Source: Psococerastis gibbosa (Eukaryota; Arthropoda; Insecta; Psocodea; Psocidae). Taken from it: a stretch of 64,000 nucleotides of DNA. Positions 35,124 to 46,364 of this stretch are shown here, one piece after another (position 1 is the first letter of the stretch; every line of letters starts with the position of its first letter). Where the stretch lies: positions 38,535,047-38,599,046 of the forward strand of contig OZ020489.1 in the NCBI GenBank assembly GCA_963971405.1, read 5' to 3'. The translations under genes and the position numbers were made by a program. The notes beneath the pieces are model-generated. The model was given only the letters and a program-made list of their open reading frames with translations, was not told where the DNA came from and ran no database searches.

Positions 35124-35596
35124 CTCTGACTTTCACCCAAAAGGTTATTGGTTCGAGTCCCACACTTGCTCCATTTTCTGGTCATGTTTTAAGAGCATGT
35201 AAAGCCGGCTTTTTTTCTTTTCTAGCGCCTGCTTTCAGCTTTTCAGCTTTAAGCAACCCTGTCAGCCTGGTGGGGGGAGTGAGTCTGTTTATTAACTTGA
35301 GGCACCCTAAGGGCAGACTCCTTCTCCTCCGGGAGAAAGGGAGTTGACTGACAGGGTGGACCTACTGATTATAGTGGATTCCTGACCACTTGGGGAACAT
35401 AGTAAAGACTGACGATTAATTCGGAGGTGTCCAGGACTCGTCAGGCACGTAGATTGACTGTTATAGTCTCACCGCGTTAACATGTCCCCTGTAAAGCAGG
35501 CGATTCCGGGTCTTTATATTGAAGTGTAGGAGAGGGTTTTACAGAACAACTCCGCTAGCTTAGAAGAAGAACAAAATTATTATTTATATATTTATT
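35124..35596 (+). mobile_element. SINE-A copy interrupted by a SINE-D
   Basis: The head-side part 35124-35210 (CTGACTTTCACCC, GGTTCGAGTCC) and the tail-side part 35490-35596 (CAGGCGATTCCGGGTC, GGAGAGGGTTTTACAG) belong to one SINE-A. The A-box end is missing. Confidence 0.75.
35211..35489 (-). mobile_element. SINE-D inserted in SINE-A, with 12-bp target duplication
   Basis: Flanked by TGTAAAGCCGGC (35199-35210) and TGTAAAGCAGGC (35490-35501), a 12-bp duplication with one mismatch. On the minus strand it ends in an A-rich tail, seen on plus as TTTTTTTCTTTTC. The target duplication plus A-rich tail indicates LINE-type retrotransposition and places SINE-D activity after SINE-A. Confidence 0.8.
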
Positions 35597-35849
35597 GAAA
35601 CATAAGCTGTACTGCCGCATTTAAATGTACCTACTACAGGTAAACTATGCTGAGCTAAGCCAAACGTCACAGCAGATAAATAACGGAAAGTTGACTGAGG
35701 CATATTGTGCAAGTGCGAGGCAAACAACAGACATTTATATACAATTGATATTATTACAATATTATATATATTTATATGCGATGCGAGTTTCGGTACTACG
35801 AAGTATGCTAAAGTTTTTAACAGGCTCTCTTCTGGTGGATTTAATTTGG

Positions 35850-36240
35850 TATAGCCATGCCCCTCAGCAAACTCCTGACCTATACCTCCTCGCGGTGAGG
35901 GGCGGGCAACGTCAACATTCAATGACGGCTAACACAGGCAGGTACCGAGTGGGGTTCGGTCAAAGACCCCCGCTTAACTCCGTGGAGTTAGGGCATGGGC
36001 ACCCTCTTGTCCATGGGAGACGAAAAGCTCCCTAAAGGCGGAAGAACTGGATCCTGGCAACAGGTGGCGGTCAACGGCATAGGATGCGGAAGGCAAGGGG
36101 AAACCACCGCATTATAGGCCCAAGTGGCATCCCAAGAACCAGCAACCATTGTATAATTCGAGGCATCGAAGTCACATGTTGCTTGTATAATTCGAGGCAT
36201 CGAAGTCACATGTTGCTGCTAACCAGCCATCCGGCTGTGA
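35850..36240. other. GC-richer stretch with a 34-bp tandem duplication
   Basis: TTGTATAATTCGAGGCATCG plus 14 more bases occurs twice in a row (36149-36216). The region also has AACTCCGTGGAGTT, a near-perfect palindrome. It might be the 5' untranslated part of a retroelement, but I see no frame to support that. Confidence 0.35.
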
Positions 36241-36615
36241 CTTGAAGAAGAAGAGCCATGAGCTATGTCCATATCATAGACCCTATAATTCACTGTTATC
36301 GGCCAATTGATCCCTGTTGAAGTCATGCTGGAGATGATTGCCTGATTGGCTATGAGATTGGTTAACCTCTGCATTATTACTGCCATCGTCCGTCCTCCAG
36401 TTCCAGCGACCTTGACACCGTTCCAGAATAATTCCAGATCCATTCACTGGGGAGACTGGAACGGTGGAAGGTCTTTAACCTTTTCCAGGCATGCTGTGCA
36501 ATGCATAATCTTGCACTTTTTCTGCAATTCTTGCTTCTGGCTATTACGTAGGCTACTGATAGAAGGTACTGTACTTTATTTTTGTGGGAACCATTCGAGT
36601 ATAATTGGTTAATCA

Positions 36616-36836
36616 GATGTCACGATGTGGCGTAGTGGTACGGAATGTGACTTTCACCCGAAAGGTTGTTGGTTCGAGTCCCACACTGGCTACATTTTCT
36701 GGCCATGCTTCGGAGGGTATGTAAAGCAGGCGGTCCCGGGTCTTCCTAGTTGAGTGTAAGAGAGGGCTTTATAGCCCTAACTCCGCTAGGTTGGCTTAGT
36801 AATAGAAACTATAAAAAGTCCTTATTTATTTATTTA
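36616..36836 (+). mobile_element. SINE-A copy, full length
   Basis: Head GATGTGGCGTAGTGGTACGG, B box GGTTCGAGTCC, hairpin AGGGCTTTATAGCCCT, AGGTTGGCTTAGTAATAG, tail (TTTA)n. Confidence 0.88.
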
Positions 36837-36856
36837 ACAGCAATTTTGATGACGAA

Positions 36857-37053
36857 GCAGTAGAATCCACACTCCGTAGCTTGGTATATTTATCAGTGGA
36901 CATCCCCTTACCCAAACAGTTGCTGCTGAGCTTCCAAGTAACAATCTTAGAAGTCTACGCAGTTCCACTGAAGATGTCGACCGCAGATGTTGACGAAACG
37001 TTTGGAAGTACGCTTTCACAACGACCACTCCCTATTATCCCGAATGCTACTGC
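36857..37053 (-). mobile_element. Family S MITE, most complete copy
   Basis: Ends GCAGTAGAATCC (36857) and, inverted, GCAGTAGCATTCGGGA (right end 37053). The interior contains the inverse of TTCTAAGATTGTTACTTGG and CGTTTCGTCAACATCTG. A 197-bp element without coding capacity. It defines both ends of the family that borders the 221-bp satellite. Confidence 0.65.
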
Positions 37054-37387
37054 CTGAGGGCCAAGCTTGAACTCAGAAATATTTCTCGGGGGGAGGGGGG
37101 GGGGTTACATTGTATGGTAACTATTTGTATTTGTTTTACGTGGCAAGTGAATTTTATTTAGTCTTCAATGTTTTTTCTGGGGAGGTGGCCACTGCTGAGG
37201 GCTGGTAGAAGTTCTTCTTTCAATGCTCTATTTCAGAGTTTTGGTCAGCAACATGAACGGCAGTTGTGCTTTCCCCCCTTTCAGTGAAGGTAAAGTCCCG
37301 ATTAGAGTCCTATAGGCGCGGCGGAAAAGTTTCCTTTTATGTCGAGTCGAGCCTTGACCTCCTGTTTATACTTCCTAGTCCAGTTCC

Positions 37388-37585
37388 ACACTATTATCGA
37401 GGGCACAGTAGAGGGAAATAACCGAAGAGGACGGCCGAAGAAGGAATTCATGGATCAAGTAAAAGAAGACGCAGGAGGAATATGATATCAAGAACTGAAG
37501 AGGATGATCGAGGACCGAGTAAACTGGAGGACGATATGCAGGGAGTTGCTGCCAACCAATCGCTAAGATTGTAACCTTAAGAAGA
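37388..37585 (+). mobile_element. LINE-1 3' fragment with 11-bp target duplication
   Basis: Translates as the end of the same RT protein as 59842-60717 (IIEGTVEGNNRRGRPKKEF, then YQELKR, DRVNWRTICRELLPTNR), with one internal stop. It ends AACCTTAAGAAG. The direct repeat AGTCCAGTTCC lies at 37377-37387 and 37586-37596. A 198-bp 5'-truncated insertion, the classic product of target-primed reverse transcription. Confidence 0.85.
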
Positions 37586-37704
37586 AGTCCAGTTCCCGAG
37601 CATCTGGGAAGTGGACATTGCCGTAGGTATAGGCCTATATACAGTAAGGCAGAGGTTTCCAGCCTGTGATCCATAGACGTCTATCTGATTGTCCACGGGT
37701 CACA

Positions 37705-38105
37705 GTACTAAGAAATAAGACAATTCTCCTTTTTCTTTTTCCTCGCTTTTATCCCTAGGCAGGTTCCCATCCACTCCTTGCGATTTTGCGTTTCGGCTGC
37801 AGTTGCTCCTACAATCCTGAGGTCTTGGCGGACTTTTGCTTCTACTTTTAGCCTGGGCCGTCTTCGTCTTCTTCTTCATCCCTCAGCTTCGTAATGTTTT
37901 ACCCGCTTTATCTGGTCATTTGGCCGCCTTCTTTCGACGTGGCCCCATTATGACAAAGTAGTCGTTCCCGGGCTTTATCGTCTATGCTAGCTGTCTTCAT
38001 TCAGCTCTTATTTCGTCGTTTCAACGTCTATCAGCTAGTGTGAAGCCCAGGGACCGTCGCAGCATCCGCATCTCGGCCACAGGCCTTTCTCAAGGCCACA
38101 CAACA
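37705..38105 (-). mobile_element. LINE-3 fragment (RT C-terminal region), decayed
   Basis: On the minus strand, in more than one frame, RMLRRSLGFTLADRR then NDEIRAE, and further on RRRRPRLKVE and QDLRIVGATAAETQNRKEW. This is the basic, proline- and arginine-rich C-terminal end of a non-LTR reverse transcriptase. Several frame breaks. A small piece of the same 3' end is at about 51390-51455 (TTTACTTTTCCTCG, TTTTATCCCTAGG). Confidence 0.55.
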
Positions 38106-39419
38106 TGCTAAGTCTAACCACTTCATTGTAAATTAGCCCTTTTAGTTTTTTGTGGAAATAAAACAGCTGGAAATTTGAAATAAAATGCAGTAAATCTGAA
38201 CTGAACATAATTTATAACTTATATTGAAATATATATTCCTTCGGCGCAGGGAAGTTATGCCTTTTCATGCTATGCCTGCTGGGGAGGTAGCATGAATTAC
38301 GCAAGGGTTTGCGGCATGTCTACAAGGTCATATCCTATAGGAAAGCCATGCGATCGGGGAATAAATATAGTGTAGGCTTATTAAAAATTTCAAAACAGAC
38401 AAATAATATGGCTGGGTACATAGGTCTTGTTCGGCCACTCTTGAGTGTGTCTTGGAGCTGGTACCTTGGCATACCATAATTTTGGCAATTCGTTGGGTGG
38501 ATTTGTACATTTCCCCATTACTGTAAACGGTGATGGTGTCATTTTCCGCACATGTCTAACTATTATGCCACTTAATACCACTTTCAACTAATTTTAACCA
38601 AATAACAGAGCCCATGTATCGTCCGTTCCTTTCCAATAAAAAAGGGCATGCTAGGTGGCAATAATGATTGTAAAACCCGTAAGCGGGCTAAAGGAAACAA
38701 AATGGCTGCCAGCGACATTAAATCAGCTTATAAGTTTTTTTCTGCAGAAACAGATAATATTAAAAAGGAAACGAATTTTCTTGGCGGTAATATCAGAACA
38801 AATCCTCGCAGCCCCTTGAACAATGGCTGAGTAGTGTTTAATCTTGGTATAGTCTCGAGCACAAGTTTGCCAATCCGTCTCTTTGAGCGCTTGCCAGTTG
38901 TCTAAGTGGACAAACTTTTCCTCCAATTCACAGGAGATATGGCCGCCAAGCTTTGTTTTAATGTTTGTTCTTAGAAACCTTTCGTCTCATAGAAAAGCTT
39001 TTTACACTCTTGTCATCTTCCTTGTTCTGATCCAAGTTTAAAAGATCGCAGTTTGGTCCAAATTTCGAAATGATTCTGCGGCATTTTGCAGTCTTTCTTA
39101 CCACATTAGGGGTATTTACTGTGTTGGGTTTACCCTAAGGGAAAATAGGAAACTGTGGAAAAGTGGAAAAATAGGACTCTTTCGATTAGGAAAATGATGC
39201 CATATGGAAACCTGACATTCCCACTTTACCCAAAAACAACAAAAGGGAACATGAGGCGGACTACAGCAGATTTTCATAAGTTAATAGCCAAAGGCAAATA
39301 AACTTTGGAGGTAGGTTAGGTTAGGTTTTTCTTTTTCTATGGTTGGCGGAGGTATCCTCACGCTGAGTTACTTCTCTGTTTTCCCAATTTCCCTTTTCTA
39401 CAACACAGATTGATTGAAT
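38106..39419. other. Unassigned stretch
   Basis: No gene or shared family recognised. Three GGTTA units at 39311-39330 resemble the insect telomere repeat TTAGG, but the run is too short to be telomeric. Confidence 0.4.
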
Positions 39420-39691
39420 ACCCCTAGCAAGGCCGTGCCCAGGTTTTGGTTTCGGGAGGGGTCCAAAATTTTTCTCACGTAATTTATTAATGAAAGTCCG
39501 TTCTATCCAGTGTTAAAAAATTCAAATAAATTTATTCCAATTCTTCAAACAATACAGGTTTATATAAAATTATAAATTGTATCCCTAAAATATAAAATTA
39601 AATTTAAATTTGTGGAAAGCCCTTTTATTACGAGGGGGGGGGGGGTCTGGACCCCTTGGACCACCCCCCTGGCCACGGCCATGGCCCCTAG
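39420..39691. mobile_element. hAT-2 MITE with 8-bp target duplication
   Basis: Element 39428-39683 has ends CAAGGCCGTGCCCAGG and, inverted, CATGGCCGTGGCCAGG. It is flanked by ACCCCTAG (39420-39427) and GCCCCTAG (39684-39691). The interior is AT-rich, with a G run and TGGACCCCTTGGACC near the right end. 8-bp duplications and CA..TG ends point to the hAT superfamily. No transposase. A reverse relative is at 59146-59302. Confidence 0.75.
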
Positions 39692-39946
39692 TGTAACTTT
39701 CGATTTACCCACCTATGGTGTTTGAATTTTGTAACTTGTCAATGAAATCCTGCAAGAGGTGCCTGTATGAAAATGTTTAAGGGGGCGGGGTCTTGGACCT
39801 GAAGGTGTCTTGTATACAGACCTAAATCTAAGTGCGACTGTTACGTTTTTATAGATAGAATATTTTTGAAGCTTCTTCTTCTTATGGGAGTGTCTTGATA
39901 TTTGGATTGTTTATCCTTTTTGTGTGACACGAACTGTGGGCAATCG

Positions 39947-40145
39947 AAGAATTTCGGCATGTAGGTTCATTAAAACCACGTCTCAAGTCTTTTTTTCTGT
40001 TTTGAACTAACTCAAGTTTTACCCATATAAAATAGAAAAAAATTGCTAAAAAATTATTTCCAAAGCACGGCTCAAACATTTAGTTTTTCTAATTCACATA
40101 TAATTATTATATTGTAGTCGTTGTTAGTTAATATTAAAACCCATT
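39947..40145 (+). repeat. Family F fragment, diverged
   Basis: AATTTCGGCATGTAGGTTCA followed by loose matches to TAACTCAA, AAATTATTTC and the ATATTGTAGTCGTTGTTA part of family F. Confidence 0.5.
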
Positions 40146-41189
40146 GTAATTCAAAAGTAGACTACAAATTACAAATATCAATATAAAATTTAGATTTTCC
40201 ATTAAAAAATAAATAAGCATTAGCCCGACAACTCTTTGAGGAATAGCCCTAATGACTGGTAAAGCGGAAATTTCTTACTTTTTGGTTTTTATGTCCAATC
40301 CCGAACTTTCACCTTCCGTTCTATAGTCCATTTATCTATCAACTATCATTTGCGATGGAAACATATTTGTTCTGCGTGCACATTATCATTTATTGTAGTA
40401 CTGTATACAGTACTGCACGATAGTACTGTAAGTACCTGCATTAAGATAATTCAATATCACAAAAAACTAGTTAAATTGTCATTACAAGCCTCTATAATAA
40501 CTATGTTTTTTCTGTTTTATAGGTAAGTTCAATGTCAAGCGGTAATTGTACTGTAATATTGTCGTCTTCGCTAGCAGGTAAGACTTAAATCCTTGATGAT
40601 AATTGAATTGCCGTCTTCGCATAACATTGTAGTATTTGCCGTACAATTGAGTTCGGTTGGTTAGCACTGTTGGAATTTGCTCTGTAATTTAAGTCAACTG
40701 AGTCCAAGGTTGCCTTCAAACAATTTGCGTAGCGGTACATGTTCCACTATGGGAGTTTCGCAGGATGTGAGATAAAGCCTACAGTATTGGCCAAAAATCT
40801 TGGAACAAACACGTGTAGCCTAACGCTTTATAGACAAAAGTATTGTACAGGATATTGTAGTATTGTGGGTAGGTACTACACACTTTCACCAAAAAACTTG
40901 GAAATTTGATCAGTGGTTTCAAGAGGATGAGTATTCAAAGAGGAGTCGGTTTTGATAATGATTTATTGATAGCTCCCAACTTCACGTGTATATACTTAGG
41001 AAAAACCTTATTACTTTTTCATGATTAATTAAATTTTTAATAAAGGCTCATTTTACCAAAGCGTACTTTGAGGTAGGTACTTGTAGGAGGAGAGAAGATC
41101 AGCTATGCAAGCTTGACGAATCCATGAGAGAGTTTCTTCAGTGACTTCGTGGAAGTGAAACATGATTAATAAGTATATTATAAATAAAA
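40146..41189. other. Unassigned stretch
   Basis: AT-rich non-coding DNA. No gene or repeat recognised. Confidence 0.4.
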
Positions 41190-41266
41190 AAAATGGGTTA
41201 GGTTGAAAAAGACTTTCTAGTCTTAGGTCTCGCCCCATAAATATAAGACGTTTATTATTATTATTA
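41190..41266 (+). repeat. Family K tail with (ATT)n
   Basis: GAAAAAGACTTTCTAGTCTT, then GGTCTCGCCCCATAAATATAAG, then (TTA)n. The inverse occurs at 56141-56245 with a longer (AAT)n. A conserved hairpin-capable 3' end followed by a microsatellite suggests a LINE or SINE tail. Confidence 0.5.
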
Positions 41267-41268
41267 AA

Positions 41269-41385
41269 AAAAATTGCACTCAATTCCACAACATAATTTT
41301 TTTTTATTAACGGCTGTTTCGGTGTAACACCATCTTCAGACTGTTACTATTAAAAATTTATGTTGTGGAATTAAGAGCAATTTTT
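41269..41385. repeat. Short inverted repeat (foldback)
   Basis: AATTGCACTCAATTCCACAA (left) pairs with TTGTGGAATTAAGAGCAATT (right). The loop contains ACGGCTGTTTCGGTGTAACACC. A related loop sequence, GGTGTTAGCCGAAACCGG, is near 57833. It ends exactly where family F copy 5 begins. Confidence 0.6.
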
Positions 41386-41998
41386 GCTTTCGAATTTATA
41401 CGTAGTATAAGGAAAGCTTTGTGATGGTCGAATTCAACGGAATTACACGTTTTGAGGTACCAGGAACCCAAAAAAGTGGTTTTTACGAATTGTCTGTCTG
41501 TCGCTCTGTCTGTCTGTATGTCTGTCTGTATGTAGGCCTATGTCTGTCTGTCTGTGCGTCGATTTCCGGGCAAACTACTCGATCGATTTTGATGAAATTT
41601 TGCAAGTAGGTTTAAAAAAAATCATACCTCCGGATCATTTTTTTTTTAAATTTGGGGCTAACTCAATTTGGAGGGGTTTTATTCTCAAAAAACTCCAAAA
41701 AAACGTCTAAAAAAATTATTTCCCAAAAACGGCTCCAACGATTTCTTTTAAATCCACATATAGTGTAGTTGTTATTAATGTTGATAAAATGCGGGGGGTC
41801 GCTTGCCCCTTGGTAGTTTGCTTCTGGGGGTAAAAAAATAAAAATAACTAAATTTTAATGAAAATGACTAAAAAGTAATTTTTCTGCGAACCCTTTCTAT
41901 CGATGATTTCTATTTTCAGATATGTTTTAGGTGTTAAATTGAGTAAAGAAACCGGATAGGTTGCTTTCCCAGAAAAGTATTTGGTTTTGTACAAAAAA
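41386..41998 (+). mobile_element. Family F repeat, copy 5, 3'-truncated
   Basis: Starts GCTTTCGAATTTATACGTAG, with an expanded TCTG/TATG run (41490-41555), then the usual GATTTCCGGGCAAACTACTC and later blocks. It stops at about TTGGTTTTGTACAAAAAAAC. Confidence 0.7.
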
Positions 41999-42155
41999 AC
42001 AACCCTCCCATTGCATTGCCTTTATGCAATTGCCTTTATGCAATTAAGTAAGCTCACAGACCTGTTCGGTTAGATAGTTGTGCAGTTGAGCTAACCTGTC
42101 TAGCAATCATGTCAATTAGAGCATAAGTAGAGGATTTGGCATTTACTGGACTTGT

Positions 42156-42196
42156 CGGGGCTTGTGGTCCAGCGGTTAAGGCGACGCCAAGCCTAG
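42156..42196 (+). repeat. tRNA-like 5' half (SINE remnant)
   Basis: GGGGCTTGTGGTCCAGCGGTTAAGGCG reads like a tRNA D-arm with an A box. No B box follows at the right distance, so it is a fragment rather than a tRNA gene. Confidence 0.4.
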
Positions 42197-42888
42197 TTTT
42201 TTCCTTATCCTCTAATTTCGTTAATAGCAGTAGGGCCTATAGTCAGTAAATAGGTAGCTCTGTAGTGTAGTATTATCAGCTTCGCTATAAGGTTCTGTTC
42301 AAACAATTGGCGTAGGGGTACATGTTCCATTGGGGGATTTTCGACGTGAGATAAAGCCTATGTACTGAAGTAGCAGCTAGTAAGGCCAATAAGCCTATGG
42401 TGTACACAAAAACCTCGTAGTGGAGGTACTTAAATTTGCTCATTACAACGAAACTAGGGTGTCCGCTAACCTTACGGCTTTTAGACTGTATATAACGTAC
42501 GCTAGTCCCACCCTATGTGTCTATGTGACAATGTGACATTATCCTTTTTAAAGACACATCAATATCAATTCCCATATTGTGAGACAAAATCACGTGTGTA
42601 ATGCATTATGGTAACTTGCGGAAAATATGCATATTGAATAAACATGTGAGCTGTCACCGACCGAAGTCTCTTAATTAATTTCTGACCAGGAAATTGACAA
42701 CGGGGGCTAATCCAATAATGAAATATAATGCAAATGCTAATTAAAACCAAAATTGATGTATAGCTTTGGACTATAATACGGTATTAAGCCTAATTGATGA
42801 TATGCATGGGCCTAATTTAATGCGTACACTGTGGAGTGAGGAGCGAGCGGGGACTTCTAAAACAACACTAGGGTAGATACGCACCATT

Positions 42889-42998
42889 GGGTCTACTATG
42901 GCGATTAATTATAATTTTAACCAGCGATTACAAATGTAAACAAGATAATTTTTGAATGAGCTATTAACAATTTAATTGTTTACATTTTTAATCCAAAG
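42889..42998. mobile_element. Family G-related MITE, left part
   Basis: Begins GGGTCTACTATGGCGATT and reaches TTGTTTACATTTTTAATCC. The matching right end, AATCGCCGTAGTAGACCC, is 1.6 kb away at 44625-44642. Confidence 0.55.
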
Positions 42999-43100
42999 AA
43001 TAGGTTAATAGTATGAAATCGATAACCATCTACGAAACTATTAAACCGATAACTGTTATTAGTTTTAAGTATTACCATTTTCTACGTTTATTTATCATTA

Positions 43101-43300
43101 AGAGTGTACATTCCGTAGAAAATAGGTACCCCAAAATCCGTTGTTTTTACAGACTTCTTATTTTTTATTTAATTAATAAAACAAATATTTGGATCATGAA
43201 AGTTGTAGAACACCACATCATGTAATTGTAATTTTTTTGTACCGTAGCTTTTGCTTCAAAATGATTGATTGCTAAAATTTCACGTAAGATAGATACCAGG
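43101..43300 (+). mobile_element. TA-2 MITE copy
   Basis: Follows TA at 43099-43100. AGAGTGTACATTCCGTAGAA, then CCGTTGTTTTTACAGACTTC, GGATCATGAAAGTTGTAGA and ACCGTAGCTTTTGC. The right terminus is not clear. Confidence 0.55.
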
Positions 43301-44587
43301 AAAAAAAACATAACCAAAAATTAATAATACATTATTATATTAGGGATAATTAATGTAGTCTTCCATAACTTAAATCAACCAATATTTTTATTTTTCTAAA
43401 ATGTAATTCAATTTGTATATAACTAATTAATGTAACATTTCACAGACAATTTTCAAACATTGAGTTAGTCATTTATCGTAATTTAATAATTATATAAATG
43501 ATACGAGCGAACCCATACTTTCCTAGATGAAAAATGAAATGAAAATAGTTTATTTATATATAAGTGTGCAATTTAATAACAAGGTAGTTTTACATTTGTG
43601 AAGGAGGGATCCCTAAGGAATGGTTCCCGTTCTGGGCCCCCCTTCAAATGATCGAGCTTTACCTAAAAGAAAACCTAACTTTGAAAAAAAAATAACATAA
43701 TAACTTGCTTAGTTAGTTAAATAAAATAATATTTAATTTCGTGCTGCCAATTTCCTACGGGATGTGCTAGTACTCTTAAAGTCCTTATTAATTATTTATT
43801 GCTACTATAATTATCACCACACTGCCGATACTGAATAAAATGCCAGGCACCGAGCTCGGGAACGACTGTATCGTCTGTATCGTCACCAGTTAACTAAACG
43901 CACTATCTGTAACCAACACTTTTCAAGCAGTAGTGGGAAACACCCTTAATAACATAAATACCGTATTCAGTAACTAATGGTAAACTAATGACTTAACCTA
44001 CTACCGAACAACCTACGTCTAGAGTCTAATTCTAGAAATCTCCCATGATCTTATGACTCATTCCGCCTAGAATGCCTATACTTATCAACAACACCATCCC
44101 GACCTCTGTTTCTCATACTTAACTTACCTCCCTGGCGACCAACTTATTGTAATTCAGTAGTACCCAGCCATGCCTGGCATTGAGAAAAGCGAGCGTGTTT
44201 CAGCTTAGACTCAGTATTGTCTGCATGCTGTTTACAAGCGTTCCTAAGTGGCTAGCCGCGCATGCGTGATGTGGTGCGTGGATTTGTGCCAGTGTGTATA
44301 CAGCCCCCCGGATAAAATAGCAGCCACGTACGTAGTGTGGGGTTTGTGAATGTCCTACCCTCCCCTATTAAAAAAATTAATGTCGTAAAAAGTGGCTTAC
44401 TTCCGATGTGTCCTAATGTACAATGTATATATTATATTTTTTTTAAATTTTAATATGGTGCTGAATTAACCCCAAATGTACGAGTTAAAAGGTTGAGGTG
44501 CTGACATGTGTGCTAACTAGTGAAACCAGACGTATTTTATTAAACAGTTCAGTACTATTTTTCGGGTTGCCCCGGGTGGACACTCAA
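43301..44587. other. Unassigned stretch
   Basis: AT-rich. A denser block at 43590-43670 contains GGGATCCCTAAGGAATGGTT. No gene recognised. Confidence 0.4.
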
Positions 44588-44642
44588 TTGCTTACATTTT
44601 TAATCCTAAGTTAAGATTAAAAACAATCGCCGTAGTAGACCC
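44588..44642. mobile_element. Family G-related MITE, right part
   Basis: ATTGCTTACATTTTTAATCC repeats the last bases of the left part (42977-42998). It is followed by AATCGCCGTAGTAGACCC, the inverse of the left terminus at 42889. Confidence 0.55.
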
Positions 44643-44684
44643 GCTGAAGTTAAAGAAAACATAGATTGAAAGGTTCCACAAAAA

Positions 44685-45105
44685 ATTTTTTTTAGTAATT
44701 TTTCATGAAAATGTTTTTTTTTTCAGTTTTTTTTCACCCAGAACCAAACTATCAAAGGGCAAGCGTATTAATGGGTTTTATTGACATTAACAATGACTAC
44801 AGACTGTATAATAAAAATAATAGTAACAAAGTTTTCATTGAAAAAATAATAAAAATACAGCAAGATTAGGGCCTACGGCCCTCTCTTATACCTAACTACA
44901 TATCAATGATAGTTTAATTGAAATATAAGTTTGTAAACTACATTCATACAGAATATCAGTCATACCTTCCATTCAAGATAACAGTCACACTAATTCACAT
45001 TCGCTACCATCCACGTTCACACACACATTTTCTCATATGTGTGAATTTAAAAAAAAAATCATTGGAGCTGTTTTTGAGATAATTTTTATATTATTTCTAA
45101 ACATA
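44685..45105 (-). mobile_element. Family F fragment interrupted by another element
   Basis: 44685-44788 and 45038-45105 together match the reverse of the family F middle (AAACTATCAAAGGGCAAGCG, ATTGGAGCTGTTTTTGAG). They are separated by 44789-45037. Confidence 0.55.
44789..45037 (-). mobile_element. Retroposon-like insertion with a GAGAGGGCC hairpin tail
   Basis: On the minus strand the 3' part reads GTATAAGAGAGGGCCGTAGG, then CCCTAATCTTGC, then an AT-rich tail with ATTATT. The AGGGCC...GGCCCT hairpin preceded by TAAGAG parallels the SINE-A tail. Confidence 0.45.
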
Positions 45106-45110
45106 ACTTA

Positions 45111-45414
45111 CTTAATCAGCCGGCCGCCATACCAAGTTGAATCCTGCGGACCAGAGCAGGTTCAAAGCTGCAGACAACTTGGTCGTGTGCACAGTGCCGG
45201 TAGGGAAACATGGTAGGACTTGTCCTGGTCACCTCCGAACAAATCGTGTGAGTTCACTGTGTTTCCCAAGTGGTTCGGAATCCACTATAATCAGGAGGTC
45301 CACTGTCCTATGGGCTGGCATAGGACAGTCAAGTCGGGGTCGCTCTATGGGCCCAAATATGAGGCCTAAGTCGTTATTAACCCGACGAACACTACTACTA
45401 CTACTGCTTAATCA
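45111..45414 (+). mobile_element. SINE-D copy with 8-bp target duplication
   Basis: Element 45119-45406 is flanked by CTTAATCA at 45111-45118 and 45407-45414. It starts GCCGGCCGCCATACCAAG, contains AAGTGGTTCGGAATCCACTA, and ends in a (CTA)n tail. With the copy at 58178 it forms a subfamily that has a different 3' part from the copies at 15675 and 16630. Confidence 0.8.
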
Positions 45415-45776
45415 AATAATCTATGCAGTATTTAATGTGCGGTATAGCATAATTTAGTAAGTTCTGTTTGTGGCAGGCATGTGGTAAGCATATCGCTTGT
45501 AATTTCAGTACCTTGCTCAATTGAATAGGAGATTGCTTAAATTCTATGGTAAAGTAATTACCAACCGCATCATAGCGTGGAAATTGCAAGTGCCTTACTG
45601 CTATACTATAGTGTTAGTTCCTAAGATGATAAATTACCTATTGCACTAATAAGGCCGTTATGCTGTTATTTCAATTTTAAACAAAACTAAATTTAATTAT
45701 CAACAATATTATAGTACTGTACAGTACTAGTATTTTTTTTACCTCCCCATTCCTCTTACTTTATAGAACTTTTTTT

Positions 45777-46104
45777 TAACGCCTGCTTTCAGCATTTCTG
45801 CTTTTTAAGCAACCCTAACAGCCTGGCGAGGGGAGTAAGTCTGTTTATTACCTTGAGGTACCCTAAGGGCAGACTCTTTCACCCCAGGGAGAAGGGGAGT
45901 TGACAGACAGGGTGAACCTCCTGATTATAGTGGATTCCGAACCACTTGGTGAACATAGTAAAGTCACTCGATTCATATGGAGGTGACCAGGACTCACTCG
46001 CCACGCACGTAGAATGACTGGTATAGTCTCAGCGCGTTACATGTCCCACCATACTCCCCTGCCAACGGTGTGCGCATTACCAAGTTTGCCCCAGTTTGAA
46101 GCGT
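45777..46104 (-). mobile_element. SINE-D copy, full length
   Basis: Plus strand TTTTTTTAACGCCTGCTTTC (inverse of an A-rich tail), then GATTATAGTGGATTCCGAAC and CTCACTCGCCACGCACGTAG. Confidence 0.7.
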
Positions 46105-46364
46105 TGTTGAGGTGTCCTATTTGGTCTTAAGCTTCACTTATAAAACCCAACGTGTTCATAGCATACGCTATACTAAATATATAATAAACCAAGCTCTAAA
46201 AGCTCTATTTCTATTCCAAAGTTCTAAAACCATTCTACACAATGCCAGGGTACATCCGGCAAAGTCCTTTTTAATCCTTTTCTTGAAGCTTACGGGAAAT
46301 AAAGTAAAAGCGAAGAAGGGTAGAAGGGACTATGGGGGGGGGGGGGGAGAGTTAATTAAGCTTC

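Noticed and set aside
35625-36035. 136-codon frame as a gene
   Set aside because: Starts within a repeat-flanked AT-rich part and crosses a GC-rich non-coding block. No conserved motif.
36434-36480. Possible C1-region rdgA exon (reads GDWNGG)
   Set aside because: No flanking splice pattern and no further match to the conserved PDWTE segment.
39311-39330. Internal telomere repeat (TTAGG) here and at about 49768
   Set aside because: Only three or so units, mixed with other sequence. Too short to call.
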